Assembly (NCBI GenBank): GCA_963696025.1
Contig: CAVOII010000014.1
Span: 248,001-312,000, forward strand
Direction: 5' to 3'
Source: JABCYV01 sp963696025
GTDB lineage: Bacteria > Acidobacteriota > Terriglobia > Terriglobales > Acidobacteriaceae
DNA: 64,000 nt
This document shows, in pieces, positions 27,210-35,382 of this stretch. The stretch's first letter is position 1; every line of letters begins with the position of its first letter. The position numbers and the translations under genes were made by a program. The notes under the pieces were generated by a model. The model was not told the DNA's origin and did not search any database. It was given only the letters and a program-made list of their open reading frames with translations.

Positions 27210-28607
27210 ATGCAGGGGAACTTTCGCCATCAGCTTTGGGTCGCTCTGATTCGATTGATGGTCTTATCTACGATTGCAACTGGGATGGTGGAATGCAACA
27301 AGCCCTCCGCGCCCGCGAGTCCCGGCAGCCGCGAGGTTACCAGCGGCCCATCTCGGTCAGATCCAGGCAAAGATCTTGGCAAGATTCAACACATTGTATT
27401 CATCATCAAAGAAAACCGTACGTTCGATAATTACTTCGGGACCTTTCCCGGCGCCGATGGAGCTACCTCGGGCACTACTTCCACTGGACAGGTCGTGTCC
27501 CTCAGCCACACGCCGGACCTGACGCCGTACGACATCGGCCACACCTGGGATGAGGCCTTGAAAGCGATGAACGGCGGCAGCATGAATGGCTTTGATCTGG
27601 TTCAGAATGGCAATGTCGATGGATACCTGCTGCCCTACACTCAGATGACTGAATCCGACATCCCTAATTACTTCGCCTATGCGCATCAATTTGTGCTCGC
27701 AGATCATATGTTCTCGGCCGTAACCGGTCCGAGTTTCCCCAATCATTTGTACACCGTCGCCGCCCAGTCAGGGGGAGCGATCAATAACCCACAAGGGGAC
27801 AATAAGTCGCAACTTTGGTCTTACTCATGGGGATGTGACGCGGATGAAGCGGTGACGGTTGACGTGCGAAACGAGCAAGGCAATGTGACGAAGCAACCAC
27901 CTTGTTTCGATTTTAGAACGCTGGCAGACAGCATGCAAGCCGCCGGAATCACATGGAAGTATTATGCCCCCGGCTTCCACCAGCCGGGTTATGCATGGTC
28001 CGCCCTGAACGCCGTTCGGCATATTCGTCAGGGCGCTCTTTGGCAGCAAAATGTTGTACCTGACACTCAGTTTGTCGAAGACGCTCGCAATGGCAAGCTA
28101 CCCGCTGTGAGTTGGCTGGTGACCGGGCGGGCAAGCGAGCATCCTCCCATGGGTACTTGTGTTGGAGAAAACTGGAGCGTTCAGCAATTAAACGCTCTGA
28201 TGCAAGGGCCGGACTGGAATTCCACTGCTGTGTTTCTTACTTGGGACGATTTCGGAGGATTTTTTGATCACCTGCCGCCGCCGAAAACTGACGCCATGGG
28301 TCTGGGACCACGCGTGCCCCTGATCATCATTTCTCCCTACGCAAAAAAAGGATATATCAGCCATACCGTCTACGAATTTTCGTCGTTTCTGACGTTCGTG
28401 GAGAAGCGCTTCAACCTGAAGCCAATCGGTGAACGCGACGCCAAGGCTAACCCCATGCTCGACAGTTTTGACTTCGATCAGCAGCCGATGCCGCCGCTGA
28501 TTCTGAGTACTCGCTCGTGCTACCTGGCAGAAGAGGAGGCGAAGGTGGCGAACAAGCTACGGCGCTGGACGCAGAAGCATCCGGGAGGCGCGGCAAGCCA
28601 ACATTGA
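27210..28607 (+). CDS. exported phospholipase C/acid phosphatase-type phosphoesterase
   Basis: 465 aa from the ATG at 27210, which has AAAGGGGG upstream; the earlier TTG at 27174 is less likely. Hydrophobic leader LWVALIRLMVLSTIATGMV ends at a lone cysteine (VEC), not a typical lipobox. The phosphoesterase signature IQHIVFIIKENRTFDNYFG is at about residues 57-75; metal and active-site residues follow (HTWDEALKAMNGGSMNGF, FLTWDDFGGFFDHLPPP, GLGPRVPLIIISPYAKKG). Such enzymes hydrolyse phosphoester bonds in the periplasm, often for phosphate scavenging. Confidence 0.86.
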   Translation: MQGNFRHQLWVALIRLMVLSTIATGMVECNKPSAPASPGSREVTSGPSRSDPGKDLGKIQHIVFIIKENRTFDNYFGTFPGADGATSGTTSTGQVVSLSHTPDLTPYDIGHTWDEALKAMNGGSMNGFDLVQNGNVDGYLLPYTQMTESDIPNYFAYAHQFVLADHMFSAVTGPSFPNHLYTVAAQSGGAINNPQGDNKSQLWSYSWGCDADEAVTVDVRNEQGNVTKQPPCFDFRTLADSMQAAGITWKYYAPGFHQPGYAWSALNAVRHIRQGALWQQNVVPDTQFVEDARNGKLPAVSWLVTGRASEHPPMGTCVGENWSVQQLNALMQGPDWNSTAVFLTWDDFGGFFDHLPPPKTDAMGLGPRVPLIIISPYAKKGYISHTVYEFSSFLTFVEKRFNLKPIGERDAKANPMLDSFDFDQQPMPPLILSTRSCYLAEEEAKVANKLRRWTQKHPGGAASQH

Positions 28608-28646
28608 TCTCTCCGGCGACTTTAATCGTCACTGCGGCGAAAGTAG

Positions 28647-29306
28647 TTACGCGCCTCGCTTCGTCTTCAACTCCACCAGCAGCTGCTCGATGCGATCTTC
28701 TTTCTCCAGCGCAGCCAGGCGGTCTTCCATATTGTCCGAGGCGATTTCTGACTTGGCCTGGCTGGTGGCTTCCGCGTGCGCTACTTTTCGCTTCATACGA
28801 TCGAATGCGGCAGCTTTCGAGCCGTCGCCCATCGCCATCTTGGCGTCGCTGGCTTTGCCGACGGCCCGCGCCCGGCGATGCTGTGCGATCAGTAAATCGG
28901 ATTTGACTTCCGCCTCTGCGAGCTTTTGCTCCAGTTGACGCAATGCCATCTTCAAGTTTTCCACCTGCGCTTTTTGATCAGTGACCTGCTGCGCAAAACC
29001 TTCGCTCAAATCACGATAGCTTTCGACGCGCTGCAACGAAGCTCGCGCCAGGTCGTCGTGCTTTTTGTCCACCGCCAGTTCGGCTTTGCGCATCCATTCT
29101 GCGACTTTGTCTTCGTTTTCTTTCTGCTTTTTTTCCAGCAGGTGCTGATCGGCGATGGCGATCGCGACCTGCGTCTTCACCTGCAGAAGCTGGTTCTGCA
29201 TGTCGAGGATTACCTGCTTGATCATTTTCTCCGGATGCTCGGCCTTGTCGATCAGGTCGTTGAGATTGGCCCGGACCAGTGTTGAAACTCTCTCTAATAG
29301 TGCCAT
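28647..29306 (-). CDS. pspA: PspA/IM30-family membrane-stress protein
   Basis: 219 aa from the ATG at 29306; 41 in-frame codons upstream belong partly to a palindromic repeat and are excluded. Coiled-coil ESCRT-III-like protein: MALLERVSTLVRANLNDLIDKAEHPEKMIKQVILDMQ in the alpha-0/alpha-1 region, then long charged heptads (QLLQVKTQVAIAIADQHL, EGFAQQVTDQKAQVENLK). Relatives polymerise on damaged membranes. Last gene of the XRE-NfeD-PH-flotillin-PspA unit, 52 bp after the flotillin stop. Confidence 0.92.
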   Translation of the reverse strand: MALLERVSTLVRANLNDLIDKAEHPEKMIKQVILDMQNQLLQVKTQVAIAIADQHLLEKKQKENEDKVAEWMRKAELAVDKKHDDLARASLQRVESYRDLSEGFAQQVTDQKAQVENLKMALRQLEQKLAEAEVKSDLLIAQHRRARAVGKASDAKMAMGDGSKAAAFDRMKRKVAHAEATSQAKSEIASDNMEDRLAALEKEDRIEQLLVELKTKRGA

Positions 29307-29325
29307 GTTGGGCTCCTTTTTCTGT

Positions 29326-29353
29326 TGTAGGCGCGGGCGTCCTCGGCCCGTGC
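29326..29353 (+). repeat. TGTAGGCGCGGGCG palindromic repeat, copy 4 (inside an operon spacer)
   Basis: TGTAGGC then GCGGGCG-TCCTC-GGCCCGT with one extra G. It fills most of the 52-bp spacer between flotillin and pspA, where its hairpin could tune or terminate readthrough. Confidence 0.8.
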
Positions 29354-29358
29354 ACAAT

Positions 29359-30804
29359 TTATTTTCCGTTCGTCGGCGGCAAGATATCAGGCTTTGGCGA
29401 TTTGTCACCGATCTGACGTACTTTTCCAAGCAGTTCGCTAATGTTCATGCCAGACAAGGTTTCGAACAATGCCGGCACCTGCGCTGCCATTTTGGTGATG
29501 TCGCCGGTGATTTTGTTCATTCCCGCGGCATCACCATTTCCAGTGGAGACGATGGTGATCTTGTCCACATTCGCCAACGGACTCGCCAATGCCCTTACCA
29601 ACTCCGGCATATTGGTGAACAGCTTGTCGATCACTGCCGCCTGGTTATACTCCTGGTAAGCTTCCGCCTTCACATTCATCGCCTTGGCTTCCGCTTCACC
29701 CTTCTTGAAAATGATTTCGGCTTCAGCCTCGCCTTGGGCGCGAATCGAAGACGCATGACCCTCGGCCTCAGCAATCAGACGTTGCTTCTCGGCGGCTGCA
29801 AGGGTTTCGATTCGCTGACGCTCGATCTCGGCTTGCTTCAGCACGGTTGCGATCAGTTCCTTCTCCCGGCGGTTGATCTCGGCCTCCTGCACCTTGACCT
29901 GCTGCTCCTTCTCCACTTGCTGCACCTTCACCTGTTCAGCGATGACTTGCTGCTGCATGATGTTGGTCTGTATGTCATAGGCTTTGTCGGCCTGCGCCTG
30001 CTGCCGCTTCGTGACTTCAACGTACTGCGCCTTCTTGACCTCCAGATCGCGCTGCGCTTCGGCCTGTTTAGCCAGGGAAAGCGTTTCAGCCAATACACGC
30101 TCCTGATCGGCTTGGGCTTTTGCTACCGCTGATTCCCGTTGCGCCAGTGCACGCTTGATAGCCGTGTCTCGGTCGGCTTCCGCCGTAGCTACGTCGGCAT
30201 CGCGCTTGATGCGCGCCACATCCGGCTTGCCCATGTTCGTGATGTACTCATTCTTGTCGCGAACTTCTTTAATGGTGAACGAGATTACTTCGAGGCCCAT
30301 CTTGTTCATGTCATCGGCGCAAGTCGAGCGCATACGGTCAGCCACCATTTCGGGCTGCTTCACAATTTCTTCCACCGTGAGCTGGCCGATGATGCCGCGC
30401 AAATGCCCTTCCATCACCAGCCGGATCAGGCCTTCGCGCTCCTGATCGGTCTTCGTTAGGAATTGCTCCGATGCTGTCAGGATCGATTCCATATCCGATT
30501 TCACTTTGATCTGCGCTACCGCCTCAACCGTAACCGCCACGCCCTGCTTGGTGTAGAGATCCTGTTGCGGGGCGACGTCAAACGACATCAACTCCAGGGA
30601 CAAGCCGCGGCAAATCTGGACCATCGGAAGAACAATAGTGCCGTGGCCCTTCACGACGCGAGTTCCACCCACGCCGTACACAATCAAGGCCTCATGTGGT
30701 CCAGCTTTGCGATACAACCTGGCTAACGCGCTCACCAGGAAGACCGTGGACGAAATGATCAGGCCCACGATCACCCAAAACGCTAAATCCATTCCGAGAA
30801 ACAT
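29359..30804 (-). CDS. flotillin/band-7 family protein (YqiK/FloT-like)
   Basis: 481 aa with an ideal AGGAGG ribosome site. N-terminal membrane helix (FWVIVGLIISSTVFLVSALA), SPFH/band-7 domain at about residues 35-200 (ALIVYGVGGTRVVKGHGTIVLPMVQ, GVAVTVEAVAQIKVKSD, VISFTIKEVRDKNEYITNMG), then a long flotillin coiled coil with repeated Glu-Ala motifs (AEAEGHASSIRAQGEAEAEI) and a C-terminal oligomerisation end. Forms membrane microdomain scaffolds. NfeD partners of flotillins are usually encoded next door, as here. Confidence 0.92.
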   Translation of the reverse strand: MFLGMDLAFWVIVGLIISSTVFLVSALARLYRKAGPHEALIVYGVGGTRVVKGHGTIVLPMVQICRGLSLELMSFDVAPQQDLYTKQGVAVTVEAVAQIKVKSDMESILTASEQFLTKTDQEREGLIRLVMEGHLRGIIGQLTVEEIVKQPEMVADRMRSTCADDMNKMGLEVISFTIKEVRDKNEYITNMGKPDVARIKRDADVATAEADRDTAIKRALAQRESAVAKAQADQERVLAETLSLAKQAEAQRDLEVKKAQYVEVTKRQQAQADKAYDIQTNIMQQQVIAEQVKVQQVEKEQQVKVQEAEINRREKELIATVLKQAEIERQRIETLAAAEKQRLIAEAEGHASSIRAQGEAEAEIIFKKGEAEAKAMNVKAEAYQEYNQAAVIDKLFTNMPELVRALASPLANVDKITIVSTGNGDAAGMNKITGDITKMAAQVPALFETLSGMNISELLGKVRQIGDKSPKPDILPPTNGK

Positions 30805-30837
30805 ATTGCCTCCTAATCACAATTCCGTTTGACCGCT

Positions 30838-31245
30838 CTAATGCGCACACTGCTTTATGAGATCCAAATCACGAACAACGCGCTCGGGCTCATTGTGACC
30901 GAGAAAAACCTCTCCGTCCGTGGTCTTGATGCGGACACCTCTGTTGCCCCAGACGTACGCTCTCTTATCGCCAATGCCGCGGATTCCGTAAGCACCAATC
31001 GGGGTCCAACGCTCGACGGCATACTCCTTGATGTTTTCAGTAGGAATGGACCGAAGACGAAAACCCAGAGTGCGTATCTCCACTCCTGCGTTGGTGAAAA
31101 GATAGTGGAAGCCGCTCCAGGCCAGCACCGCCGCTCCCAGCAGGAGAATCGCGACCAAGCCCATTGCGATTCGCGCCGCAGCATTCGGAACCCCGGCAAG
31201 GACCGCCAGTTCCGCGACAACTGGAAAAAAAGTAACGCCGCCCAT
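30838..31245 (-). CDS. membrane protein with a PH-like domain
   Basis: 135 aa from an ATG at 31245; the frame is open for about 25 codons further upstream, so the true start may be earlier. A hydrophobic pair of helices (LAVLAGVPNAAARIAMGLVAILLLGAAVLAW) is followed by a small beta domain (YLFTNAGVEIRTLGFRLRSI, IKEYAVERWTPIGAYG, VRIKTTDGEVFLGHNEPE) resembling bacterial PH domains. It sits between the NfeD-like and flotillin genes, so a membrane-stress role is inferred. A second frame with an ATG at 31332 overlaps; it is less protein-like. Confidence 0.62.
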   Translation of the reverse strand: MGGVTFFPVVAELAVLAGVPNAAARIAMGLVAILLLGAAVLAWSGFHYLFTNAGVEIRTLGFRLRSIPTENIKEYAVERWTPIGAYGIRGIGDKRAYVWGNRGVRIKTTDGEVFLGHNEPERVVRDLDLIKQCAH

Positions 31246-31365
31246 AACCGGCCAGCGTGTACTTCCTCGGCGAGCACGGTTCCCGGTTCGAGTCCGCCAC
31301 CACGTTTCGCACCTTGCAATTCGCGGTTCATTGCGTGCCCTTCTGTCGTGCGACGGGTCCTGGTG

Positions 31366-32037
31366 TTACGAGTTGACCTTGCCACCCTCGGTTGACTCCG
31401 CTTCTTCTCCTGCCATTTCAGTCCACAAACGCACGTACGCAATTCCTTTTTCGTAGCGGGTTACAACCACTTCTGTGCCCTTCGCGATCGAGTTACCATT
31501 TTCTGCGCGCGCACCGCAAGTACGGCGCGTGCCCGCTTGCGAGTAGATAATTTCTCCCGTCCCGCCTTCGCGAATTGGCACCGATGTCCGGCCCAGTACT
31601 CCGGCCATTTCGAAATCCGATGGGTCGAGGTTCTCTTCATCGGAAATCAGCACTCGGCTGAGAAAAAAGAAGACGATGGCAGCGCCCGCCAACCCGCTGA
31701 GCAAAGCAATGCCCAGCCCGATCACAAACCAGATGCTGGAATAACGGCTGAACAGATAACCGGTCCCGCCGAACCACGCGAGAAACGCACTCAAACTAAC
31801 CAAATTGAAGGGAGAGATCTGCGCACCTCGTACTGGCCCTTTCCCACCCCCCGCAGAGGGAGCGGGCGCATGGCCGCCACCTGCGATTGGGCCATGGCCG
31901 ACATGAATGCGCGGCCCACCCAGGTGCAAATGAGGAAGATGAGGCAAATGCCAGTGCAAGCCTCCGGCCAGAAACATCAGCAAGCTGAACGCGAAGCCTA
32001 CAGCGAAGCAAATGAGATAGAAGTCAGCCCAGGTCAT
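31366..32037 (-). CDS. NfeD-like membrane protein with a His-rich loop
   Basis: 223 aa from ATG at 32037, with AAGGAGGAGG just upstream, overlapping the regulator stop by four bases. First helix (WADFYLICFAVGFAFSLLMFLAG), then an unusual His/Gly/Pro loop (HWHLPHLPHLHLGGPRIH, VGHGP...), two more helices (FNLVSLSAFLAWFGGTGYLF, FVIGLGIALLSGLAGAAIVFFF) and a C-terminal OB-fold-like domain (GRTSVPIREGGTGEIIYS, GTEVVVTRYEKGIAYV). NfeD proteins couple to flotillins and stomatins; the His-rich insert may bind metal (inference). Confidence 0.82.
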   Translation of the reverse strand: MTWADFYLICFAVGFAFSLLMFLAGGLHWHLPHLPHLHLGGPRIHVGHGPIAGGGHAPAPSAGGGKGPVRGAQISPFNLVSLSAFLAWFGGTGYLFSRYSSIWFVIGLGIALLSGLAGAAIVFFFLSRVLISDEENLDPSDFEMAGVLGRTSVPIREGGTGEIIYSQAGTRRTCGARAENGNSIAKGTEVVVTRYEKGIAYVRLWTEMAGEEAESTEGGKVNS

Positions 32038-32543
32038 GATAGCCTCCTCCTTCCACTCGCCCGCTCCGGCCTTGCTGCCTCGGGCTTGAGTGCCTCCACC
32101 AAGCGTTCGGCCAATCCCGGAGTTTCGAGGATCGCGCCCAGCAGAAGAAAGCAACGCCGCGTGTCCTTGTGGCGAGCCGCTTTGATCAAAGCTTCACTGA
32201 CCTCGGGATCGCTGGCAAAGCGCTCGGATCCTTGCAACAACCAAACGTCCAGCTTGCCCTCCGTGGTGCGGAGGTCGGAAACCAACTCGGTGTGATATCC
32301 CTCGGGATCGTTCACCAGAAAACCGGGATGGACTTTGAAGAACTGCGCCAGCAAGCTGCGCGTCGATTGCGTCATGTGTGGCCGCGCACCGCCTTCGATC
32401 TGCGACACATAAGATTGGCTGATAGTTCGGCCACGTTCTTTGCGTACTGCCTGCACCAGTTCAAGTTGTGTCATGGGACGACCTAATCCGCGCAGCGAGC
32501 CTTCCACCTCGCGCAAGTAACGTAATTTTTCTCCTAATGTCAT
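32034..32543 (-). CDS. XRE-family HTH regulator heading the NfeD-flotillin-PspA unit
   Basis: 169 aa. HTH_XRE domain at about residues 22-80: MTQLELVQAVRKERGRTISQSYVSQIEGG, then FFKVHPGFLVNDPEG. The C-terminal 90 residues are helical and may sense a signal or dimerise. As first gene behind a near-consensus promoter it probably controls its own operon. The leader is short (about 12 nt) and lacks a clear Shine-Dalgarno sequence. Confidence 0.85.
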   Translation of the reverse strand: MTLGEKLRYLREVEGSLRGLGRPMTQLELVQAVRKERGRTISQSYVSQIEGGARPHMTQSTRSLLAQFFKVHPGFLVNDPEGYHTELVSDLRTTEGKLDVWLLQGSERFASDPEVSEALIKAARHKDTRRCFLLLGAILETPGLAERLVEALKPEAARPERASGRRRLS

Positions 32544-32561
32544 ATCACTAATAGCGATGCT

Positions 32562-32589
32562 TATATAGCAATATGTAATGCCATGTCAA
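32562..32589 (-). promoter_or_regulatory. sigma70-type promoter of the XRE-NfeD-flotillin-PspA unit
   Basis: On the minus strand TTGACA (32584-32589) is followed after 16 bp by TATATA (32562-32567), both near consensus, 19 bp before the ATG at 32543. A near-palindrome GCTTATATAGC overlaps the -10, a plausible operator for the XRE protein. Confidence 0.75.
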
Positions 32590-32742
32590 GTGCTGCATCC
32601 CACTTATTTGGAATGACTTGGAGGCACATCCGGCGCTCAAATTACGGGGAATTCTCCGCAGGACCGGGTCGAGTGAACCGCCCGCCTCTGAAACGCGCCT
32701 GGCGCGATGGACATTGTTCTGTATTTCTGCCATCATCGAAAT

Positions 32743-33108
32743 ATGCTAAACGCGGCCACAAAGATAACCGCAGACCAGGTCACAAAGTATGCCGATATGT
32801 TCTCCGCCATGGGGACCGACGCCAGACTTCGGATCATGCAACTGCTGCTGTCAGCACATCCAGGCGGCCTCGTAGTGGGGGAGATCCAGGAGGAGTTGGA
32901 GATCCCAAATTCGACACTGTCGCACCATCTGGACAAGCTCAAGAACGAGGATCTGGTGAATGTGCGCCGGGAGAGCACTTTCTTGCGCTACACCGCCAAT
33001 ACTGAGGCTCTTCAGGAGTTGCTTCAATTTCTTTACGCCGAATGCTGCACGCGAAATAAAGCCGTAAAACCACAAGCCATCATTCAGATTTGCAAAGAGG
33101 AGACCTAG
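32743..33108 (+). CDS. arsR: ArsR-family transcriptional repressor
   Basis: 121 aa from the ATG at 32743; an in-frame ATG at 32707 would add a non-family segment. Winged helix with FSAMGTDARLRIMQLLLSA, GEIQEELEIPNSTLSHHLDKLKNEDLV, and a cysteine pair near the C-terminus (LYAECCTRNK) that could bind As(III), an arrangement unlike the classical CVCDLC in the recognition helix. It starts the arsenic operon; TAG at 33106-33108 abuts the ATG of arsM. Confidence 0.88.
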   Translation: MLNAATKITADQVTKYADMFSAMGTDARLRIMQLLLSAHPGGLVVGEIQEELEIPNSTLSHHLDKLKNEDLVNVRRESTFLRYTANTEALQELLQFLYAECCTRNKAVKPQAIIQICKEET

Positions 33109-33975
33109 ATGAGCGCCAGTCACATAAAAGAAGTTGTCAGAGAAAAATATGGCCAGGCCGCGCTGCGAATAAAAAGTGGGGGAAGTACCTGTTGCGGCGC
33201 CTCTCGATCGGCTGGCTGTGGATGCGATCCGATTACCTCCAATTTATACGACTCTTCACAGGCTGAACGTATTCCTGAGGAGGCGATGCTGGCTTCTATG
33301 GGGTGCGGCAATCCGACGGAGCTAGCAGAGCTGAATCCCGGCGAGGTGGTCCTCGATCTGGGATCGGGCGGCGGGATTGATGTGTTGCTCTCCGCGCGCC
33401 GAGTGGGCCCCACGGGTAAAGCGTACGGTCTGGACATGACCGACGAGATGCTGGCGCTCGCCAACCAGAACCAGCACAAAGCGAGGTTAGAAAATGTGGA
33501 ATTCCTGAAGGGCGAGATTGAGAACATCCCGCTGCCGGATAATTCGGTTGACGTGATTATCTCCAATTGCGTGATCAACCTGTCGGCGGACAAAGACAAG
33601 GTATTGCGAGAGGCCTTCCGGGTACTCAAGCCGGGTGGACGATTTGCGGTCTCCGATGTTGTCACGCGGGGTGAAATCAGTTCCGAAATTCGGCAGAGCG
33701 TACTCCTGTGGGTCGGCTGTGTGGCCGGAGCGCTTGAAGATGTCGAATACCGCAGCAAGCTCGCAGCTGCCGGTTTCGAGCACATTCAGATCGAACCGAC
33801 CAGAATCTATCGTATGGAAGATGCGCGCGAGTTTCTATCAGGCCACAACCTCAATGTGGATTCACTGGCGCCACAAGTGGACGGTAAGTTCATGAGCGCT
33901 TTTGTCAAAGCGGTAAAGCCGATGGCGAAGCAATCCTGCTGTCTCCGCCCTGCTGCAACTGAGGACAAACGGTGA
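33109..33975 (+). CDS. arsM: arsenite S-adenosylmethionine methyltransferase
   Basis: 288 aa. SAM motif VVLDLGSGGGIDVLLSAR near residue 80 and the three arsenic-binding cysteines at Cys66 (SMGCGNP), Cys154 (ISNCVINL) and Cys204 (WVGCVAG), plus an N-terminal pair (STCCGAS). It methylates As(III) in the cytoplasm, giving mono-, di- and trimethyl forms. It touches arsR and overlaps arsC by four bases. Confidence 0.94.
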   Translation: MSASHIKEVVREKYGQAALRIKSGGSTCCGASRSAGCGCDPITSNLYDSSQAERIPEEAMLASMGCGNPTELAELNPGEVVLDLGSGGGIDVLLSARRVGPTGKAYGLDMTDEMLALANQNQHKARLENVEFLKGEIENIPLPDNSVDVIISNCVINLSADKDKVLREAFRVLKPGGRFAVSDVVTRGEISSEIRQSVLLWVGCVAGALEDVEYRSKLAAAGFEHIQIEPTRIYRMEDAREFLSGHNLNVDSLAPQVDGKFMSAFVKAVKPMAKQSCCLRPAATEDKR

Positions 33976-34463
33976 AGGCTCATTACAACTTGTTGTTCCT
34001 CTGCACCGGAAACTCGGCCCGCTCGATTATGGCTGAGGCGATCATGAATTTTAAGGGTCGGCCGCAATTCACCGCATACAGTGCTGGCAGCCGTCCCTCC
34101 GGGGCTGTACGTCCGGAGGCCTTGCGTCAGCTTGAAGTCGCGCACATTCCGACTAGCGGTTTGAAGAGCAAGAGTTGGGAGGAGTTTGCGAAATCAGACG
34201 CCCCAAAGCTCGATTTTGTCTTCACCGTCTGTGACAATGCCGCGAAAGAGGTTTGCCCGGTGTGGCCAGGACAGCCGATGACCGCCCATTGGGGTGTCCC
34301 CGATCCTGCAGCGGTTGTAGGGACGCGAGAGCAGATTGAAAAGGCCTTTCGGGATGCCTTTTTCCTGCTTGATCGCCGCATCGGTCTCTTCCTTTCTCTT
34401 CCTCTCGCCTCGATAGATAGGCTTGCGCTTAAGAAGGAACTTGATAGCATCGGACGGCAATGA
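33972..34463 (+). CDS. arsC: arsenate reductase, thioredoxin-coupled LMW-PTPase type
   Basis: 163 aa, GTG start overlapping the arsM stop. The P-loop is LLFLCTGNSARS with nucleophile Cys11; the resolving cysteines Cys87 and Cys95 (FTVCDNAAKEVCPVWPG) match the second and third Cys of the S. aureus type. It reduces arsenate to arsenite with thioredoxin. The C-terminal 25 residues form the usual helix (RIGLFLSLPLASIDRLALKKE). Confidence 0.94.
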   Translation: MKAHYNLLFLCTGNSARSIMAEAIMNFKGRPQFTAYSAGSRPSGAVRPEALRQLEVAHIPTSGLKSKSWEEFAKSDAPKLDFVFTVCDNAAKEVCPVWPGQPMTAHWGVPDPAAVVGTREQIEKAFRDAFFLLDRRIGLFLSLPLASIDRLALKKELDSIGRQ

Positions 34464-35170
34464 GATTCCGCCTACACGCTCGTATCACCGCGGAGTTCGT
34501 TGGAACGGCATTTCTTCTAATGGCAGTGGTCGGTTCTGGAATCATGGGCGAGCAACTCTCGGGAGGCAACGCTGCAATCGCCTTGCTCGCCAACACCCTT
34601 GCGACTGGTGCGGCACTGATCGCCCTGATTCTGACTTTCGGCTCGGTCTCCGGGGCACACTTCAATCCCGCTGTCACGCTCGCTGACGCATCACAACACG
34701 GAATTCCTTGGTGTGAAGTGCCCGCCTACATCATCGCCCAGATCTCGGGTGCTTACATTGGAGTCGTGTGTAGCCATTTGATGTTCGCTTTGCCGTTCCT
34801 TTCCCTATCACGGCACAACCGCAGCGGTATTTCGCAGGTTTTCAGCGAGTTCATTGCAACGTTCGGATTACTGTCCGTGATATGGGGATGTTCAAGACTG
34901 CGCTCGTCCCTCGTGCCTTTTGCCGTCGGGACCTACATAACCGCTGCGTACTGGTTCACGGCCTCGACTTCCTTCGCTAACCCGGCGGTCGCTCTGGCAA
35001 GAGCCGCGACGGACACGTTCAGTGGTATCCGCCCCGCGGATGTTCCGGGTTTTATCGCAGCACAGTTGGCTGGGGCTGCTGCCGCAACTGCGCTGTTTCG
35101 CTGGTTGGTCCCGGCCCTCCCTGTCGTCGCGCCAGACATTCTCGTCCCCCACGCCGTCGATAGTCGGTAA
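34460..35170 (+). CDS. aquaglyceroporin-family channel of an arsenic operon (AqpS-like)
   Basis: 236 aa, six helices, ATG overlapping the arsC stop. Both NPA boxes are present, SGAHFNPAVTLA near residue 72 and SFANPAVALARA near 175, with the Arg of the selectivity filter following the second. In ars operons lacking an antiporter, as in the known rhizobial AqpS arrangement, the channel lets arsenite made by ArsC diffuse out; here it may also pass methylated arsenite. That inference depends on no Acr3/ArsB elsewhere in the genome. Confidence 0.85.
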   Translation: MRFRLHARITAEFVGTAFLLMAVVGSGIMGEQLSGGNAAIALLANTLATGAALIALILTFGSVSGAHFNPAVTLADASQHGIPWCEVPAYIIAQISGAYIGVVCSHLMFALPFLSLSRHNRSGISQVFSEFIATFGLLSVIWGCSRLRSSLVPFAVGTYITAAYWFTASTSFANPAVALARAATDTFSGIRPADVPGFIAAQLAGAAAATALFRWLVPALPVVAPDILVPHAVDSR

Positions 35171-35382
35171 AGGCTCTGTCCGGCGGCGAACAATGCACCC
35201 GAATGATTTGCAGGAATTTCTTGACAACCCTGAATCCCGAGTAGCAGGATTCCTCCGGCCTTGGCAAATGACCGGCCTGCGCCTTAACTCGATGCAGAGG
35301 CCAAAGAGAGCTTAAGTTCAGAGCGCTTTTCCGCCTCTTCGGATCCGGCATTGCACGACCAAGGCTTCCAGGAGGAAACAAG

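Noticed and set aside
31280..31300. GGTTCGAGTCC, resembling a tRNA T-loop
   Set aside because: Flanking bases do not form the T-stem, and no acceptor or anticodon arms can be built around it.
30855..31442. Alternative frame starting MNRELQGAKRGGG over the PH-like gene
   Set aside because: The first 30 residues look plausible but the rest turns Trp/Arg/Ser-rich; the other frame gives clear helices and a beta domain. A frameshift joining the two frames cannot be excluded.
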